Of a stretch of DNA of 55,865 bases, positions 48,825 through 55,865 are shown piece by piece (position 1 is the first letter of the stretch; the number at the start of each line of letters is the position of its first letter). The stretch is taken from contig DATBIK010000041.1 of NCBI GenBank assembly GCA_036556985.1, positions 1-55,865 of the forward strand, read 5' to 3'. The notes below the pieces were generated by a model, which was not told the DNA's origin, ran no database searches, and saw only the letters and a program-made list of their open reading frames with translations. Both the position numbers and the translations under genes were made by a program. The DNA is from JAPSGM01 sp036556985. Lineage in GTDB: Bacteria > Chloroflexota > Limnocylindria > QHBO01.

Positions 48825-50309
48825 ATGCGCTTCCGCGCCGAATCGACGAGCCCCGCAGCGGTCCAGGCAGACGTCCTGGCGGTTCCCATCTACAAGGAGG
48901 ACGCCGAGATCAGCGGCGAGCTGGCGGAGCTGGACGCCGCCGCAGGGGGAGTCATCAGCCGGGCCATCGAGTGGGGCGAGTTCAACATCCTCGAGCACTA
49001 CACCGCCCTCCTCGACGGCGGCTCGATCGGCGCGGGAAAGATCCTGCTGGTGAACGGCGTGCGGCGCGGGCGCGGCCCGTGGCGTGCGCGGCGCATCGCC
49101 TCGACCGCGACACGGCGCCTCCAGGGACGCGGTGTGCGGCGGATGGCGCTCTGGCTGCGCGACGGGGAGACGGACGACGGCTACACCGCCGCGGCGGTCG
49201 GCGCCCTGCAGGGAACGTATCGCCCGCATGCGACCTACGGCCGCCAGCGCGACACGGAGGCCATGCTGCGCAGCGTGGAGGAGGTCGTGCTGCTCGGCGA
49301 GCACGCGCCCGACGCCGCCACGCTCGAGCGCGCTGTCCACATCGCGGAGGGGGTCGAATTCGGCCGGACGCTGGCGAACCGCGCCACGAACGACCTCTAC
49401 CCGGAGAAGATGGCGCAGGTCGCTCGCGAGCTCGAGGCCGATGGCTGCACGGTGGAGGTCCTCGACGTGCCGGCCATGGAGTCGCTTGGGATGGGGGCGC
49501 TCCTCGGCGTGGGGCAGGGCGCGACCCACGAGCCGCGGCTCATCGCGGTGAAGTTGCCAGGCTGGGTGGCCGCCGCCCCGGAGCGCCGGCTGGCGATCGT
49601 GGGCAAGGGCGTCTGCTTCGACTCCGGCGGCATCAGCATCAAGCCCTCCGAGAAGATGGAGGAGATGAAGCACGATAAGTCGGGAGCCGCCGCGGTCATC
49701 GGTGCGATCCGTGCCCTTGCCCGCATCGCCCCCGACGCGCCCGTCATGGCGGTGGCCCCCATGGTCGAGAACATGCCCGGCGGCAACGCCCAGCGTCCGG
49801 GTGACGTCGTGAAGGCCATGAACGGCATGACCATCGAGGTGACGAACACCGACGCCGAGGGCCGCCTCATCCTCGCCGATGCGATCCACTGGGCGGAGCA
49901 GCAGGGCGCGACCCACATCGTCGACGTCGCCACGCTCACGGGCGCCGCCTCGATCGCATTCGGGGACCTCATCAGCTGCTACTTCGCCCGGCCGCGCGAG
50001 TGGGGCGCCGCGGTCCAGAAGGCGGCCGATGCCAGCGGCGAGTGGTTCTGGGAGATGCCGCTGGCTCGCGAGTACCGCCCCGCCTACGACTCGGCGCATG
50101 CCGACCTCGTGAACTCGGGGTCGCGCGACGGTTCGCTCATCAAGAGCGCGGTCTTCATCTCGGAATTCGCCACGGTGCCCTGGGTGCACGTGGACATCGG
50201 CGGGAGCGCCTACCTGACCGCCGACAAGGCGGTGAACCCGAAGGGGGCACTCGGCACCACGGTGTCAACGCTCATCCGGCTCGGCCTGGACTACGCGGCG
50301 GGGGACTGA
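48825..50309 (+). CDS. M17 leucyl aminopeptidase
   Basis: Zinc/manganese aminopeptidase that removes N-terminal residues from peptides; cytoplasmic hexamer in known members. 494 residues. The regulatory N-terminal macro-like domain (about 1-165) is followed by the catalytic domain: GKGVCFDSGGISIKPSEKME, MKHDKSGAAAVIGA, MPGGNAQRPGDVVKAMNG, VTNTDAEGRLILADAI (metal ligands and signature) and DVATLTGAASIAFGD. AAGGAGAGG precedes ATG 48825. Confidence 0.95.
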   Translation: MRFRAESTSPAAVQADVLAVPIYKEDAEISGELAELDAAAGGVISRAIEWGEFNILEHYTALLDGGSIGAGKILLVNGVRRGRGPWRARRIASTATRRLQGRGVRRMALWLRDGETDDGYTAAAVGALQGTYRPHATYGRQRDTEAMLRSVEEVVLLGEHAPDAATLERAVHIAEGVEFGRTLANRATNDLYPEKMAQVARELEADGCTVEVLDVPAMESLGMGALLGVGQGATHEPRLIAVKLPGWVAAAPERRLAIVGKGVCFDSGGISIKPSEKMEEMKHDKSGAAAVIGAIRALARIAPDAPVMAVAPMVENMPGGNAQRPGDVVKAMNGMTIEVTNTDAEGRLILADAIHWAEQQGATHIVDVATLTGAASIAFGDLISCYFARPREWGAAVQKAADASGEWFWEMPLAREYRPAYDSAHADLVNSGSRDGSLIKSAVFISEFATVPWVHVDIGGSAYLTADKAVNPKGALGTTVSTLIRLGLDYAAGD

Positions 50310-50314
50310 GCACG

Positions 50315-50348
50315 ACGAGGCCCCGCCGGCGGACCGGCGGGGCCTCGT
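50315..50348. terminator. strong two-way hairpin after the M17 gene
   Basis: ACGAGGCCCCGCCGG pairs perfectly with CCGGCGGGGCCTCGT (15 bp) around CGGA. It lies between the M17 stop and the convergent csbD gene and would serve both. No T tract. Confidence 0.65.
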
Positions 50349-50370
50349 GCGTTCGGTTCGGGACCGGCGC

Positions 50371-50562
50371 TCAGGCGCGATCCTCGTCCATTGCGTCGCG
50401 AGCGTCGTCCTTCGCCTCGCCCCACTCGTTCTGAACGTCGCCTTCGATCTGCTGGGCCTTGCCCTCTGCCTCGGTCGCAGGATCGTCGGTGAGATCGCCC
50501 CACTCTTCCTTGACCTTGCCGGTGCCTTCCTTGATCGGGCCCTCGATGCGGTCGCTATCCAT
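50371..50562 (-). CDS. csbD: CsbD family stress protein
   Basis: 63-residue, highly charged protein MDSDRIEGPIKEGTGKVKEE then WGDLTDD, with a second WGE repeat near the end (DVQNEWGEAKDDARDAMDED). CsbD proteins are small general-stress proteins of unknown biochemical role. AGGAG lies before ATG 50562, so it has a normal leader. A 7-bp inverted repeat (50619-50635) upstream may control it. Confidence 0.88.
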   Translation of the reverse strand: MDSDRIEGPIKEGTGKVKEEWGDLTDDPATEAEGKAQQIEGDVQNEWGEAKDDARDAMDEDRA

Positions 50563-50618
50563 CGTCGTCTCCTGTGCTTGGCACTCCGGACGGACGGTTC
50601 CGCCCCTGCCGGGATGCA

Positions 50619-50635
50619 TGGCACGTCGCGTGCCA
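50619..50635. promoter_or_regulatory. inverted repeat in the csbD / prepilin-peptidase divergent region
   Basis: TGGCACG-TCG-CGTGCCA, a perfect 7-bp inverted repeat with a 3-base spacer, typical of a dimeric regulator site. It could control either gene. Confidence 0.5.
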
Positions 50636-50664
50636 GCCCGGCGATGCACCGGCCGCGCGCCGGT

Positions 50665-50670
50665 TAGGAT
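50665..50670 (+). promoter_or_regulatory. -10 box before the mini-ORF and prepilin peptidase gene
   Basis: TAGGAT ends 6 bases before GTG 50677, the first codon of a 10-codon ORF. Confidence 0.5.
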
Positions 50671-50676
50671 GCCGCC

Positions 50677-50709
50677 GTGCGATCCCCGAACGCCCTGAGC
50701 CCACGGTGA
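50677..50709 (+). CDS. possible leaderless 10-residue upstream peptide
   Basis: GTG-start ORF encoding MRSPNALSPR, placed 6 bases after a -10 box. Its TGA stop overlaps the GTG start of the prepilin peptidase gene (GTGA). Its likely role is to bring ribosomes to the downstream GTG, which has no ribosome binding site of its own. Coding status is inferred from layout only. Confidence 0.4.
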   Translation: MRSPNALSPR

Positions 50710-51380
50710 CGGCCGCGGCCGTCGCGGTCGGCGTCGCCTTCGCCGTGCTCGGGGCTGCGGCGGAACGGCTGGCGGCTGTCTGGCCTCCCGACGAGGCCTC
50801 GCGCCGCGGGCCGGGCCCGCGCACGCTGCTCCTGGCCCTTGCTTCCGGCGCGGCCGGCTGGGCTGTCGCGGTGCGGTCGGCGCTGCCGTGGTGGGCGACG
50901 GCCGTGTACCTCGCCCTCTTGGCGATCATGGTCCTGCTCTCGGCAACCGACCTCGAGCAGCGTCGTCTGCCGCACATCCTGCTCGATCCGCTCATCGTGG
51001 CGGCGGTGGCCTTCGTTCCGTTCAACCCGGCGGTGACACCGCTCGACGCTCTCATCGGCGCCGCGGTGGCGGTCGGCCTCATGGGCCTGCTCGGCCTTCT
51101 CGTGCGTGCCGGAGTGGCCATGGGCGACCTCTACCTCGTCGCACCGCTCGGCCTCCTCCTCGGATGGGAGGGCGTCCTGCCGGCGATCTTCGTCGCCGCG
51201 CTGCTGTCGGCGGTGACGAGCATCGCGCTCCTCGTCACCCGCCGGGTGGGCCTGAAGAGCTACATCCCGTTCGGCCCGTTCCTCGTGGCCGGCACGGTGA
51301 TCACCCTCGTCCGCGATCCTCGCCTCCTCGGCGACGTGGTTGTCGCGGCGACAGACGTGACACGCGCCATCGGCGGCTGA
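50706..51380 (+). CDS. A24-family prepilin peptidase
   Basis: 224 residues, about seven membrane helices, starting at GTG (VTAAAVAVGVAFAVLGAAAE). The two catalytic aspartates of this family are seen in SATDLEQRRLPHILLDPL and in AMGDLYLVAPLGLLLGWEG (GxGD-like, with Ala for the first Gly). It lacks the N-terminal methylase domain, as in TadV/CpaA-type or short PilD forms. No pilin or secretion genes are in the window. Start codon use probably depends on the upstream mini-ORF. Confidence 0.85.
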   Translation: MTAAAVAVGVAFAVLGAAAERLAAVWPPDEASRRGPGPRTLLLALASGAAGWAVAVRSALPWWATAVYLALLAIMVLLSATDLEQRRLPHILLDPLIVAAVAFVPFNPAVTPLDALIGAAVAVGLMGLLGLLVRAGVAMGDLYLVAPLGLLLGWEGVLPAIFVAALLSAVTSIALLVTRRVGLKSYIPFGPFLVAGTVITLVRDPRLLGDVVVAATDVTRAIGG

Positions 51381-51472
51381 GCGCGCGGCCGTTGGTCCCG
51401 GAGCCGTGCAGGACCACGGTACGGTGGGGTTGGGGGCCGATCGGTCCGGTGGCCGTTCCGTGAGGCATCGGC

Positions 51473-51478
51473 TATCCT
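51473..51478 (+). promoter_or_regulatory. -10 box upstream of the M23 hydrolase gene
   Basis: TATCCT within a GC-rich gap that otherwise holds nothing I recognise. It would give a leader of about 85 bases to ATG 51569. Confidence 0.4.
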
Positions 51479-51568
51479 GCCGGCTGCCCGCCTGATCCCG
51501 GCGTACGCGCGATCCCGTCGCCAGTGCCCGACCGACGCGCCAACGCCAGCCTGTACCGCCCGGAGCCG

Positions 51569-52867
51569 ATGACAACCGACCGCCGCCGACTTCCCCTCCT
51601 GCTCTGCCTCCTCGCCCTGCTCGTGGCGCTCGCGCCCGGCGGCGTCCGGCCCGCCGTCACCGCCGACGAGCCGGACGTGAACGACGCGATCACCGAACAG
51701 GAGCAGATGGAGGAGGAGCTCGCCCGGCAGCGCAGCCAGCTCGATGCGCTGCGGCGCCAGGAGGCGTCGCTCACGAGCAGCCTGGCCATCCTGGCCGAGG
51801 ACCTCGACGCGGTGGGGATCGAGCTGGATGACGCCATCGCCAAGCTCGAAGTCGTTACCGCGCGCCTCGAGCAGTCGCGGGCGGATCTCCGGCGCTACCG
51901 GACCCAGATTGACAAGCTCGAGGTCGACCTGCGGCAGGTCGCCGAGGACATCGACCAGTCGGAGATCGATCTCGCCGCCCGCGAGGCCCTGCTCGAGGAC
52001 CACCTCAGGGACGCATACGAGCAGTCGCAGACCTCGCTGCTCGAGATCATCCTCTCCGCCGACTCGTTCGACCAGGCGTCGAGCCAGCTGTCCTATCTGC
52101 TCACCATGTCGGATGAGGACCGGCGGCTGGCAGAGGAGATCCGCCTCGCTCGCGAGCGGCTCGAGATTCGACGCCAGACGCTGCGTGACGGGCAGGAGAC
52201 GCTCCACGAGCTGCGCGCCGCCGAGCAGGAGCGTGCCGAGCGGCTCGCCCGCCAGCAGGAGGCCGTGGACGCGGCGCGGCGCGAGCTGCGGACGTATCAG
52301 CGGCGCCTGGCCGAGATCCAGGCTCAGCAGCGTGCACAGCTCCGGCACTCGCGCCAGAACGCCGCCAGAACCGAGGAGCTCATCGCCGCCCAGCGCCGAG
52401 CGCTCGAGGGGCAGCGGCGGCTCGTCGAGCGACTGAAGCGCCGAGCCGAGCGCCTGGATCTCGCCTACCGCGGCAGGTTCGCCTGGCCGGAGAAGGGCAA
52501 CGTGATCATCACCCAGGAGTTCGGCCACACCCCCTTCAACGACAACCACACCGGAATCGACATGGCCTACTACGACCAGCCCTGCAGCGGACCGATCTAC
52601 GCCGCGGCGGACGGCGTGGTCCTCGCCGACGGCCGGCCGAACGCCGCGTACGATGACAACGCCATCGGCGTCGTCATCGGCCACAGCCAGAAGCTGCAGA
52701 CCTGGTACTGGCACCTCTCCAGCGAGCTCGTCCACGTCGGGCAGGAGGTGGAGACGGGCGACCTGCTCGGGTACGAGGGAAAGACCGGGCTGGCCACCGG
52801 CTGCCATCTCCATTTCGAGGTGCTCTTCGACGGGGAGCCGCAGAACCCGCGCAACTACCTGCCCTGA
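51569..52867 (+). CDS. secreted M23 peptidoglycan hydrolase with long coiled coil (EnvC-like)
   Basis: About 432 residues. Signal peptide MTTDRRRLPLLLCLLALLVA. A long coiled coil (about 40-300) is rich in Glu/Arg/Leu heptads with two hairpin arms. The C-terminal M23 domain has HTGIDMAYYDQP (HxxxD), GVVIGHSQKLQTWYWHLSSE and TGCHLHFEVLFDGEPQNPRN (HLHFE). Whether it cuts wall peptides or activates an amidase is open. A GTG at 51524 would add 15 residues ahead of the signal and is less likely. It precedes the penicillin-binding protein gene. Confidence 0.9.
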   Translation: MTTDRRRLPLLLCLLALLVALAPGGVRPAVTADEPDVNDAITEQEQMEEELARQRSQLDALRRQEASLTSSLAILAEDLDAVGIELDDAIAKLEVVTARLEQSRADLRRYRTQIDKLEVDLRQVAEDIDQSEIDLAAREALLEDHLRDAYEQSQTSLLEIILSADSFDQASSQLSYLLTMSDEDRRLAEEIRLARERLEIRRQTLRDGQETLHELRAAEQERAERLARQQEAVDAARRELRTYQRRLAEIQAQQRAQLRHSRQNAARTEELIAAQRRALEGQRRLVERLKRRAERLDLAYRGRFAWPEKGNVIITQEFGHTPFNDNHTGIDMAYYDQPCSGPIYAAADGVVLADGRPNAAYDDNAIGVVIGHSQKLQTWYWHLSSELVHVGQEVETGDLLGYEGKTGLATGCHLHFEVLFDGEPQNPRNYLP

Positions 52868-52896
52868 CCCGATTCGACCCTCGCCGGTGCATCGGC

Positions 52897-52902
52897 TACC
52901 GT
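52897..52902 (+). promoter_or_regulatory. possible -10 box of the penicillin-binding protein gene
   Basis: TACCGT ends 8 bases before ATG 52911. Confidence 0.4.
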
Positions 52903-52910
52903 AGCGCCTG

Positions 52911-55784
52911 ATGCACCCCGCCATGCAGCGGCGACGCCATCGGCTGATGGCGCGCCGGACCACGCGCCGCAACGCGCCACGGCGTGGAATGGCGACCGCC
53001 TTCCTCGTGATGATCGGCGTGTTCGTCGTGTTTGTCGGCGGATCGGTGGCGGCCACCGCGGGTGGCCTCTTCGCCGCGTACAGCTATTTCGCCTCCGGCC
53101 TGCCCGACCCCCGCCTGCTCGACGACATCGAGCTGCCGGCCTCCACGTACGTCTACGACCGAACCGGCAAGACCCTTCTCGCCCGATTCGAGTGCCAGAA
53201 CCGGGAGCAGGTCAGCTTCGACGAGCTGCCCGAGGCCATCGTCGACGCCACCGTCGCGGCCGAGGACCGCACCTTCTGGACGAACGACGGAGTCGACTAC
53301 CGCGCCGTGGTGGCCGCCGCGATGGCGAACCTCGAGGCAGGAGAGATCGTGCGCGGCGCGAGCACGATCACCGCGCAGGTGATCAAGTACGCCGGCTCGA
53401 TCAAGGAGGCCGAGGCGAACGAGCCTGCCCCCGACGCGAGCGCCGCGCCATCGGTCCCGCTCGATCCGGAGGGCGAGACGAACGTGCCCGAGGACGTGTG
53501 TGAGCCGCCCGACCTCACCTTCCTGGCCGGGCGCGGCTACGAGGACAAGATCCGAGAGTTCATCCTCGCGCGGCAGATGACCGCCGCCTACCCGGGACGC
53601 GAGGGGAAGGAGCGCATCCTCGAGACCTACCTCAACCTCATCTTCTACGGAAACGGCTCGTACGGGATCAAGGCCGCCGCGGCGAACTACTTCGGCATCT
53701 CGGACCTTGACGAGCTCAGCCTCTCGCAGGCGGCGTTCCTGGCAGGGCTGCCCCAGCTGCCTTCGGTCTACGACCCGTACTTCAACGACCAGGGCCCGGC
53801 GCGGGCCATCGCGCGGCGCAACACCGTGCTCGACGCGATGCTGCGCGACGGCTACATCACCCAGCGCGAGCACGATCGCGCGGTGGCAACCACCTGGCAG
53901 AAGATGGGCCCGCACCGGATCACCTCGCTCCTGCGCGAACCGCATTTCAGCTTCCGCGTGCGCCGCGAGGCGGCAACCATCCTCGAGTCGATGGGCGTGC
54001 CGAACGCCGAGCAGGCGGTGCGGACCGGCGGCTACCGGATCAGGACCACGCTCGACTTTGAGCTCCAGCAGGTCGCCAAGGAACAGGTCAAGTACTGGGT
54101 GGCATGCCTGCACGGGGCGGCGAATGCCCGAGCCGGTCATCCGACCTGCGTCGACAAGAACGTGCACAACGGCGCGCTCGTGGCGATCGACTCCGCGACC
54201 GGCGAAATCGTGGCCTACGTGGGCAGCGTCGATTACTGGAACCGGGAGGACGATCGGGTCAAGGGCCAGTTCGACGTTGCGGGGCTCTCGGTGCGGCAGC
54301 CGGGGTCGGCGTACAAGCCCATCACCTACTCGTCCGCCTTCGTGGCGCGCGAGGCCACGCCCGCCACCTTCTTCGTGGACGCGGTCACCCAGTTCGGCCC
54401 GAACCGGGAGACGAGCTACATGCCGACGAACGCCGACATCACCGACCACGGGCCGCTGGTGGCGGCCGACGCGCTTCGCTTCTCGCTGAACGTCCCGAGC
54501 GTCATGATGCAGTACCTCGTCGGGGTCGAGGCCACAGCCGAGTTCTCGGAGCGGATGGGGATCGCGAGCGCCGAGTACATCATGGGCCAGGATCCGGGGC
54601 TCACGCTCACCCTGGGAGCCGTGCCGGTCAACCTGACGAACCTCACCGGTGCCTACAGCGTGTTCGCGCAGCGTGGCGTCCTGAATACGCCGACGACGAT
54701 CATCGAGATCCGCGACCGGAATAATCGCCTCGTCTACAGCCGCGAGGACGACATGCCACGGCCTGAGCGGCCCATGACCGCCGCCGAGGCCTACCTCACC
54801 CATTGGATCCTCGAGGGCAACACGAACCCGGAGGTCAACCCCATCTGGGGCCCGAACTCGCAGCTCCTGGATCGTAACGGCCAGCGCCGGTCGGCCGGCT
54901 TCAAGACCGGCACCACGAACGACTTCAAGGATGTCTCCGGGTTCGGCTACGTGCCGGGGTCGCTCGTGACTGGCGTCTGGATGGGGAACAACAATGGGGC
55001 GCCGATGTCGACCCAGTTCGGCGGCGTGTTCAGCGCCGATGGGCCGATGTACCTGTGGCACGACTTCATGGAGATCGCGCTGAACCAGCGCTTCGCCTGG
55101 AACGGGAACAAGCCGGTCCCGCAGACGACGTTCGAACGGCCCGATGGGGTCGTCATGGAGGACGTCTGCCGCTGGAGCGGCATGTCGCCGGTCCCGGCCT
55201 GTGGGCCTACCCGCGAGATGCCGTTCCTGGAGGGCACCGTCCCGCCCCAGGACAACGTGCATCCCAACGGCTGCTTCGACCTCGAGCTTGCCACCGAGCT
55301 CGACGAGCGCCGGCCGGACGAGTGGTTGGAATCGGCCCGGACCTGGGCGAACCGCTGGGTGAACCGCCAGACCGGCTCGATCGGTGACCCGGACGAGGTA
55401 AAGGAGAACCCGAACTACCGGCTGCGGATCGCGCCGCTCCCCGGCCAGCCCGGCTGGGAGTCGATCTGCGGCGACGTCATCTTCACGCCACGACCCGAAC
55501 CGACGCGTGGGAGACCCGACCCGTCGCGGCCCGGCGACAACTCGCCAAAGCCGAAGCCCACGGAGTGCCCGGGCAGGAGCTGCGACGACGACGACGGTGG
55601 CGCCGCGACGTCAGCCGCCATGACGCTCGGGATCGTGCCGCCGCTCCTCGGGGCGTCGACGCTGGCCTCGCTCGTGCCGCTCATTGCCCGCGCGGCGCGA
55701 CGCCGGCGGCAGCCGCGGGACGGCGCGTGGGACAATTCGGACCGTGGCCACCGGCGTCCTGGCGCTGATCCTGGCGGGGGGTGA
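52911..55784 (+). CDS. class A penicillin-binding protein (transglycosylase/transpeptidase)
   Basis: 957 residues. Basic N-terminus, membrane anchor (FLVMIGVFVVFVGGSVAATA), then the glycosyltransferase domain with AAEDRTFWTNDGVDYRAVVA, GASTITAQVIKYA and RILETYLNLIFYGNGSYGIK. The transpeptidase domain has SxxK in RQPGSAYKPITYSSAF (near 465), SLN in RFSLNVPSVM (near 525) and KTG in GFKTGTTNDFKDVSGFGYVP (near 663). After a Pro-rich tail comes an unusual C-terminal hydrophobic stretch (about 904-927) followed by arginines. The 3' end overlaps the start of the next gene by 41 bases. Confidence 0.94.
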   Translation: MHPAMQRRRHRLMARRTTRRNAPRRGMATAFLVMIGVFVVFVGGSVAATAGGLFAAYSYFASGLPDPRLLDDIELPASTYVYDRTGKTLLARFECQNREQVSFDELPEAIVDATVAAEDRTFWTNDGVDYRAVVAAAMANLEAGEIVRGASTITAQVIKYAGSIKEAEANEPAPDASAAPSVPLDPEGETNVPEDVCEPPDLTFLAGRGYEDKIREFILARQMTAAYPGREGKERILETYLNLIFYGNGSYGIKAAAANYFGISDLDELSLSQAAFLAGLPQLPSVYDPYFNDQGPARAIARRNTVLDAMLRDGYITQREHDRAVATTWQKMGPHRITSLLREPHFSFRVRREAATILESMGVPNAEQAVRTGGYRIRTTLDFELQQVAKEQVKYWVACLHGAANARAGHPTCVDKNVHNGALVAIDSATGEIVAYVGSVDYWNREDDRVKGQFDVAGLSVRQPGSAYKPITYSSAFVAREATPATFFVDAVTQFGPNRETSYMPTNADITDHGPLVAADALRFSLNVPSVMMQYLVGVEATAEFSERMGIASAEYIMGQDPGLTLTLGAVPVNLTNLTGAYSVFAQRGVLNTPTTIIEIRDRNNRLVYSREDDMPRPERPMTAAEAYLTHWILEGNTNPEVNPIWGPNSQLLDRNGQRRSAGFKTGTTNDFKDVSGFGYVPGSLVTGVWMGNNNGAPMSTQFGGVFSADGPMYLWHDFMEIALNQRFAWNGNKPVPQTTFERPDGVVMEDVCRWSGMSPVPACGPTREMPFLEGTVPPQDNVHPNGCFDLELATELDERRPDEWLESARTWANRWVNRQTGSIGDPDEVKENPNYRLRIAPLPGQPGWESICGDVIFTPRPEPTRGRPDPSRPGDNSPKPKPTECPGRSCDDDDGGAATSAAMTLGIVPPLLGASTLASLVPLIARAARRRRQPRDGAWDNSDRGHRRPGADPGGG
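55731..55736 (+). promoter_or_regulatory. -10 box of the GlgC-like gene, inside the PBP coding region
   Basis: GACAAT ends 7 bases before GTG 55744, within the last codons of the penicillin-binding protein gene. Confidence 0.5.
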
Positions 55785-55865
55785 GGGCGAGCGCCTCTCG
55801 ATCCTCTCGCAGGTGCGCGCCAAGCCCGGGGTTCCGTTCGGCGGAAAGTACCGGATCATCGACTT
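55744..55865 (+). CDS. glgC: glucose-1-phosphate adenylyltransferase-like protein, N-terminal fragment
   Basis: First 40 codons only; the gene runs off the window. It reads VATGVLALILAGGEGERLSI and then SQVRAKPGVPFGGKYRIID, the nucleotide-binding start of GlgC-type sugar-nucleotidyltransferases (LAGGxGxRL then RAKPxxPxGGKYRIID). The second residue pattern fits ADP-glucose synthesis for glycogen. The start GTG lies inside the upstream gene in another frame. Confidence 0.8.
   Translation, partial: MATGVLALILAGGEGERLSILSQVRAKPGVPFGGKYRIID

Noticed and set aside
48760..49053. 97-codon ORF whose ATG is 10 bases after the TATACT box
   Set aside because: Leaderless spacing is attractive, but it runs out of frame over the M17 gene for about 230 bases and its translation is Arg/Ala/Ser-rich; the M17 ATG has a strong ribosome binding site.
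1..55865. CRISPR arrays, tRNA or rRNA genes, insertion sequences, phage integration sites
   Set aside because: No regularly spaced repeats, cloverleaf-like segments with CCA ends, transposase motifs or terminal repeats were noticed; a tRNAscan or Infernal run would be needed to be certain.

Overview
The window is a stretch of a very GC-rich (roughly 70%) bacterial chromosome with dense, mostly plus-strand genes, frequent ATGA/GTGA/TTGA start-stop overlaps and many GTG starts. It carries no phage, insertion-sequence, CRISPR or RNA gene that I can see. The gene families (interleaved acc/fab cluster, nickel superoxide dismutase with its own signal peptidase, long-form DeoC, paired aldehyde dehydrogenases, BmpA-type nucleoside ABC importer, PASTA kinase, PolX/PHP polymerase) suggest a Chloroflexota lineage, possibly Limnocylindria-like, with Actinomycetota as the alternative. 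This placement is an inference from family content; no marker gene was compared.

Layout. 1-731 is the start of trpS (minus). 777-11988 is a near-continuous operon: birA, an ECF sigma factor, a small membrane protein that may be its anti-sigma, then accD-accA-(BCCP-like)-fabD-accC-fabZ-fabF-accB-fabH-fabG-Nudix. It holds all acetyl-CoA carboxylase subunits and most type II fatty-acid synthase, but no acyl carrier protein and no enoyl reductase. BirA would biotinylate AccB; the first BCCP-like protein has lost its biotin lysine. 12250-13117 is sodN-sodX. 13550-16318 is deoC, a DsbA-like protein, a second ECF sigma factor and an O6-methylguanine methyltransferase. 16481-17573 (minus) is a thioesterase and a membrane protein. 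17628-21497 is a full aldehyde dehydrogenase, a truncated partner and MgtE. 21494-22592 is a compact regulatory unit: a CGNR zinc-finger regulator facing a consensus promoter that drives two small ORFs and ends in a terminator. 22616-28931 holds PolX, a membrane protein, a TPR protein and a 936-residue protein joining a degenerate DNA-methyltransferase-like region to a PD-(D/E)xK-like C-terminus.

29049-38412 holds a copper-type CsoR with its operator on its own start codon, two PIG-L deacetylase homologues (one lacking the catalytic base), an ABC exporter, a YyaL-like protein, YjbQ, a zinc-ribbon membrane protein, a divergent adenosine deaminase and an Mrp ATPase. 38495-46508 includes a metallophosphoesterase and a purine-nucleoside ABC importer (BmpA, ATPase, two permeases) beside a HAD phosphatase and a canonical adenosine deaminase. 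With DeoC and the aldehyde dehydrogenases this suggests nucleoside scavenging. 46545-55865 holds an exported Ala-rich protein, a PASTA kinase, an M17 aminopeptidase, CsbD, a prepilin peptidase, an M23 hydrolase, a class A penicillin-binding protein and the start of a GlgC-like nucleotidyltransferase.

A recurring theme is promoter form. About twenty genes have a TANNNT-like -10 box ending only 6-10 bases before the start codon, with no room for a ribosome binding site. Leaderless transcription therefore appears to be a major mode here. Consensus -35/-10 promoters with leaders are few (22155-22183 and 25165-25193).
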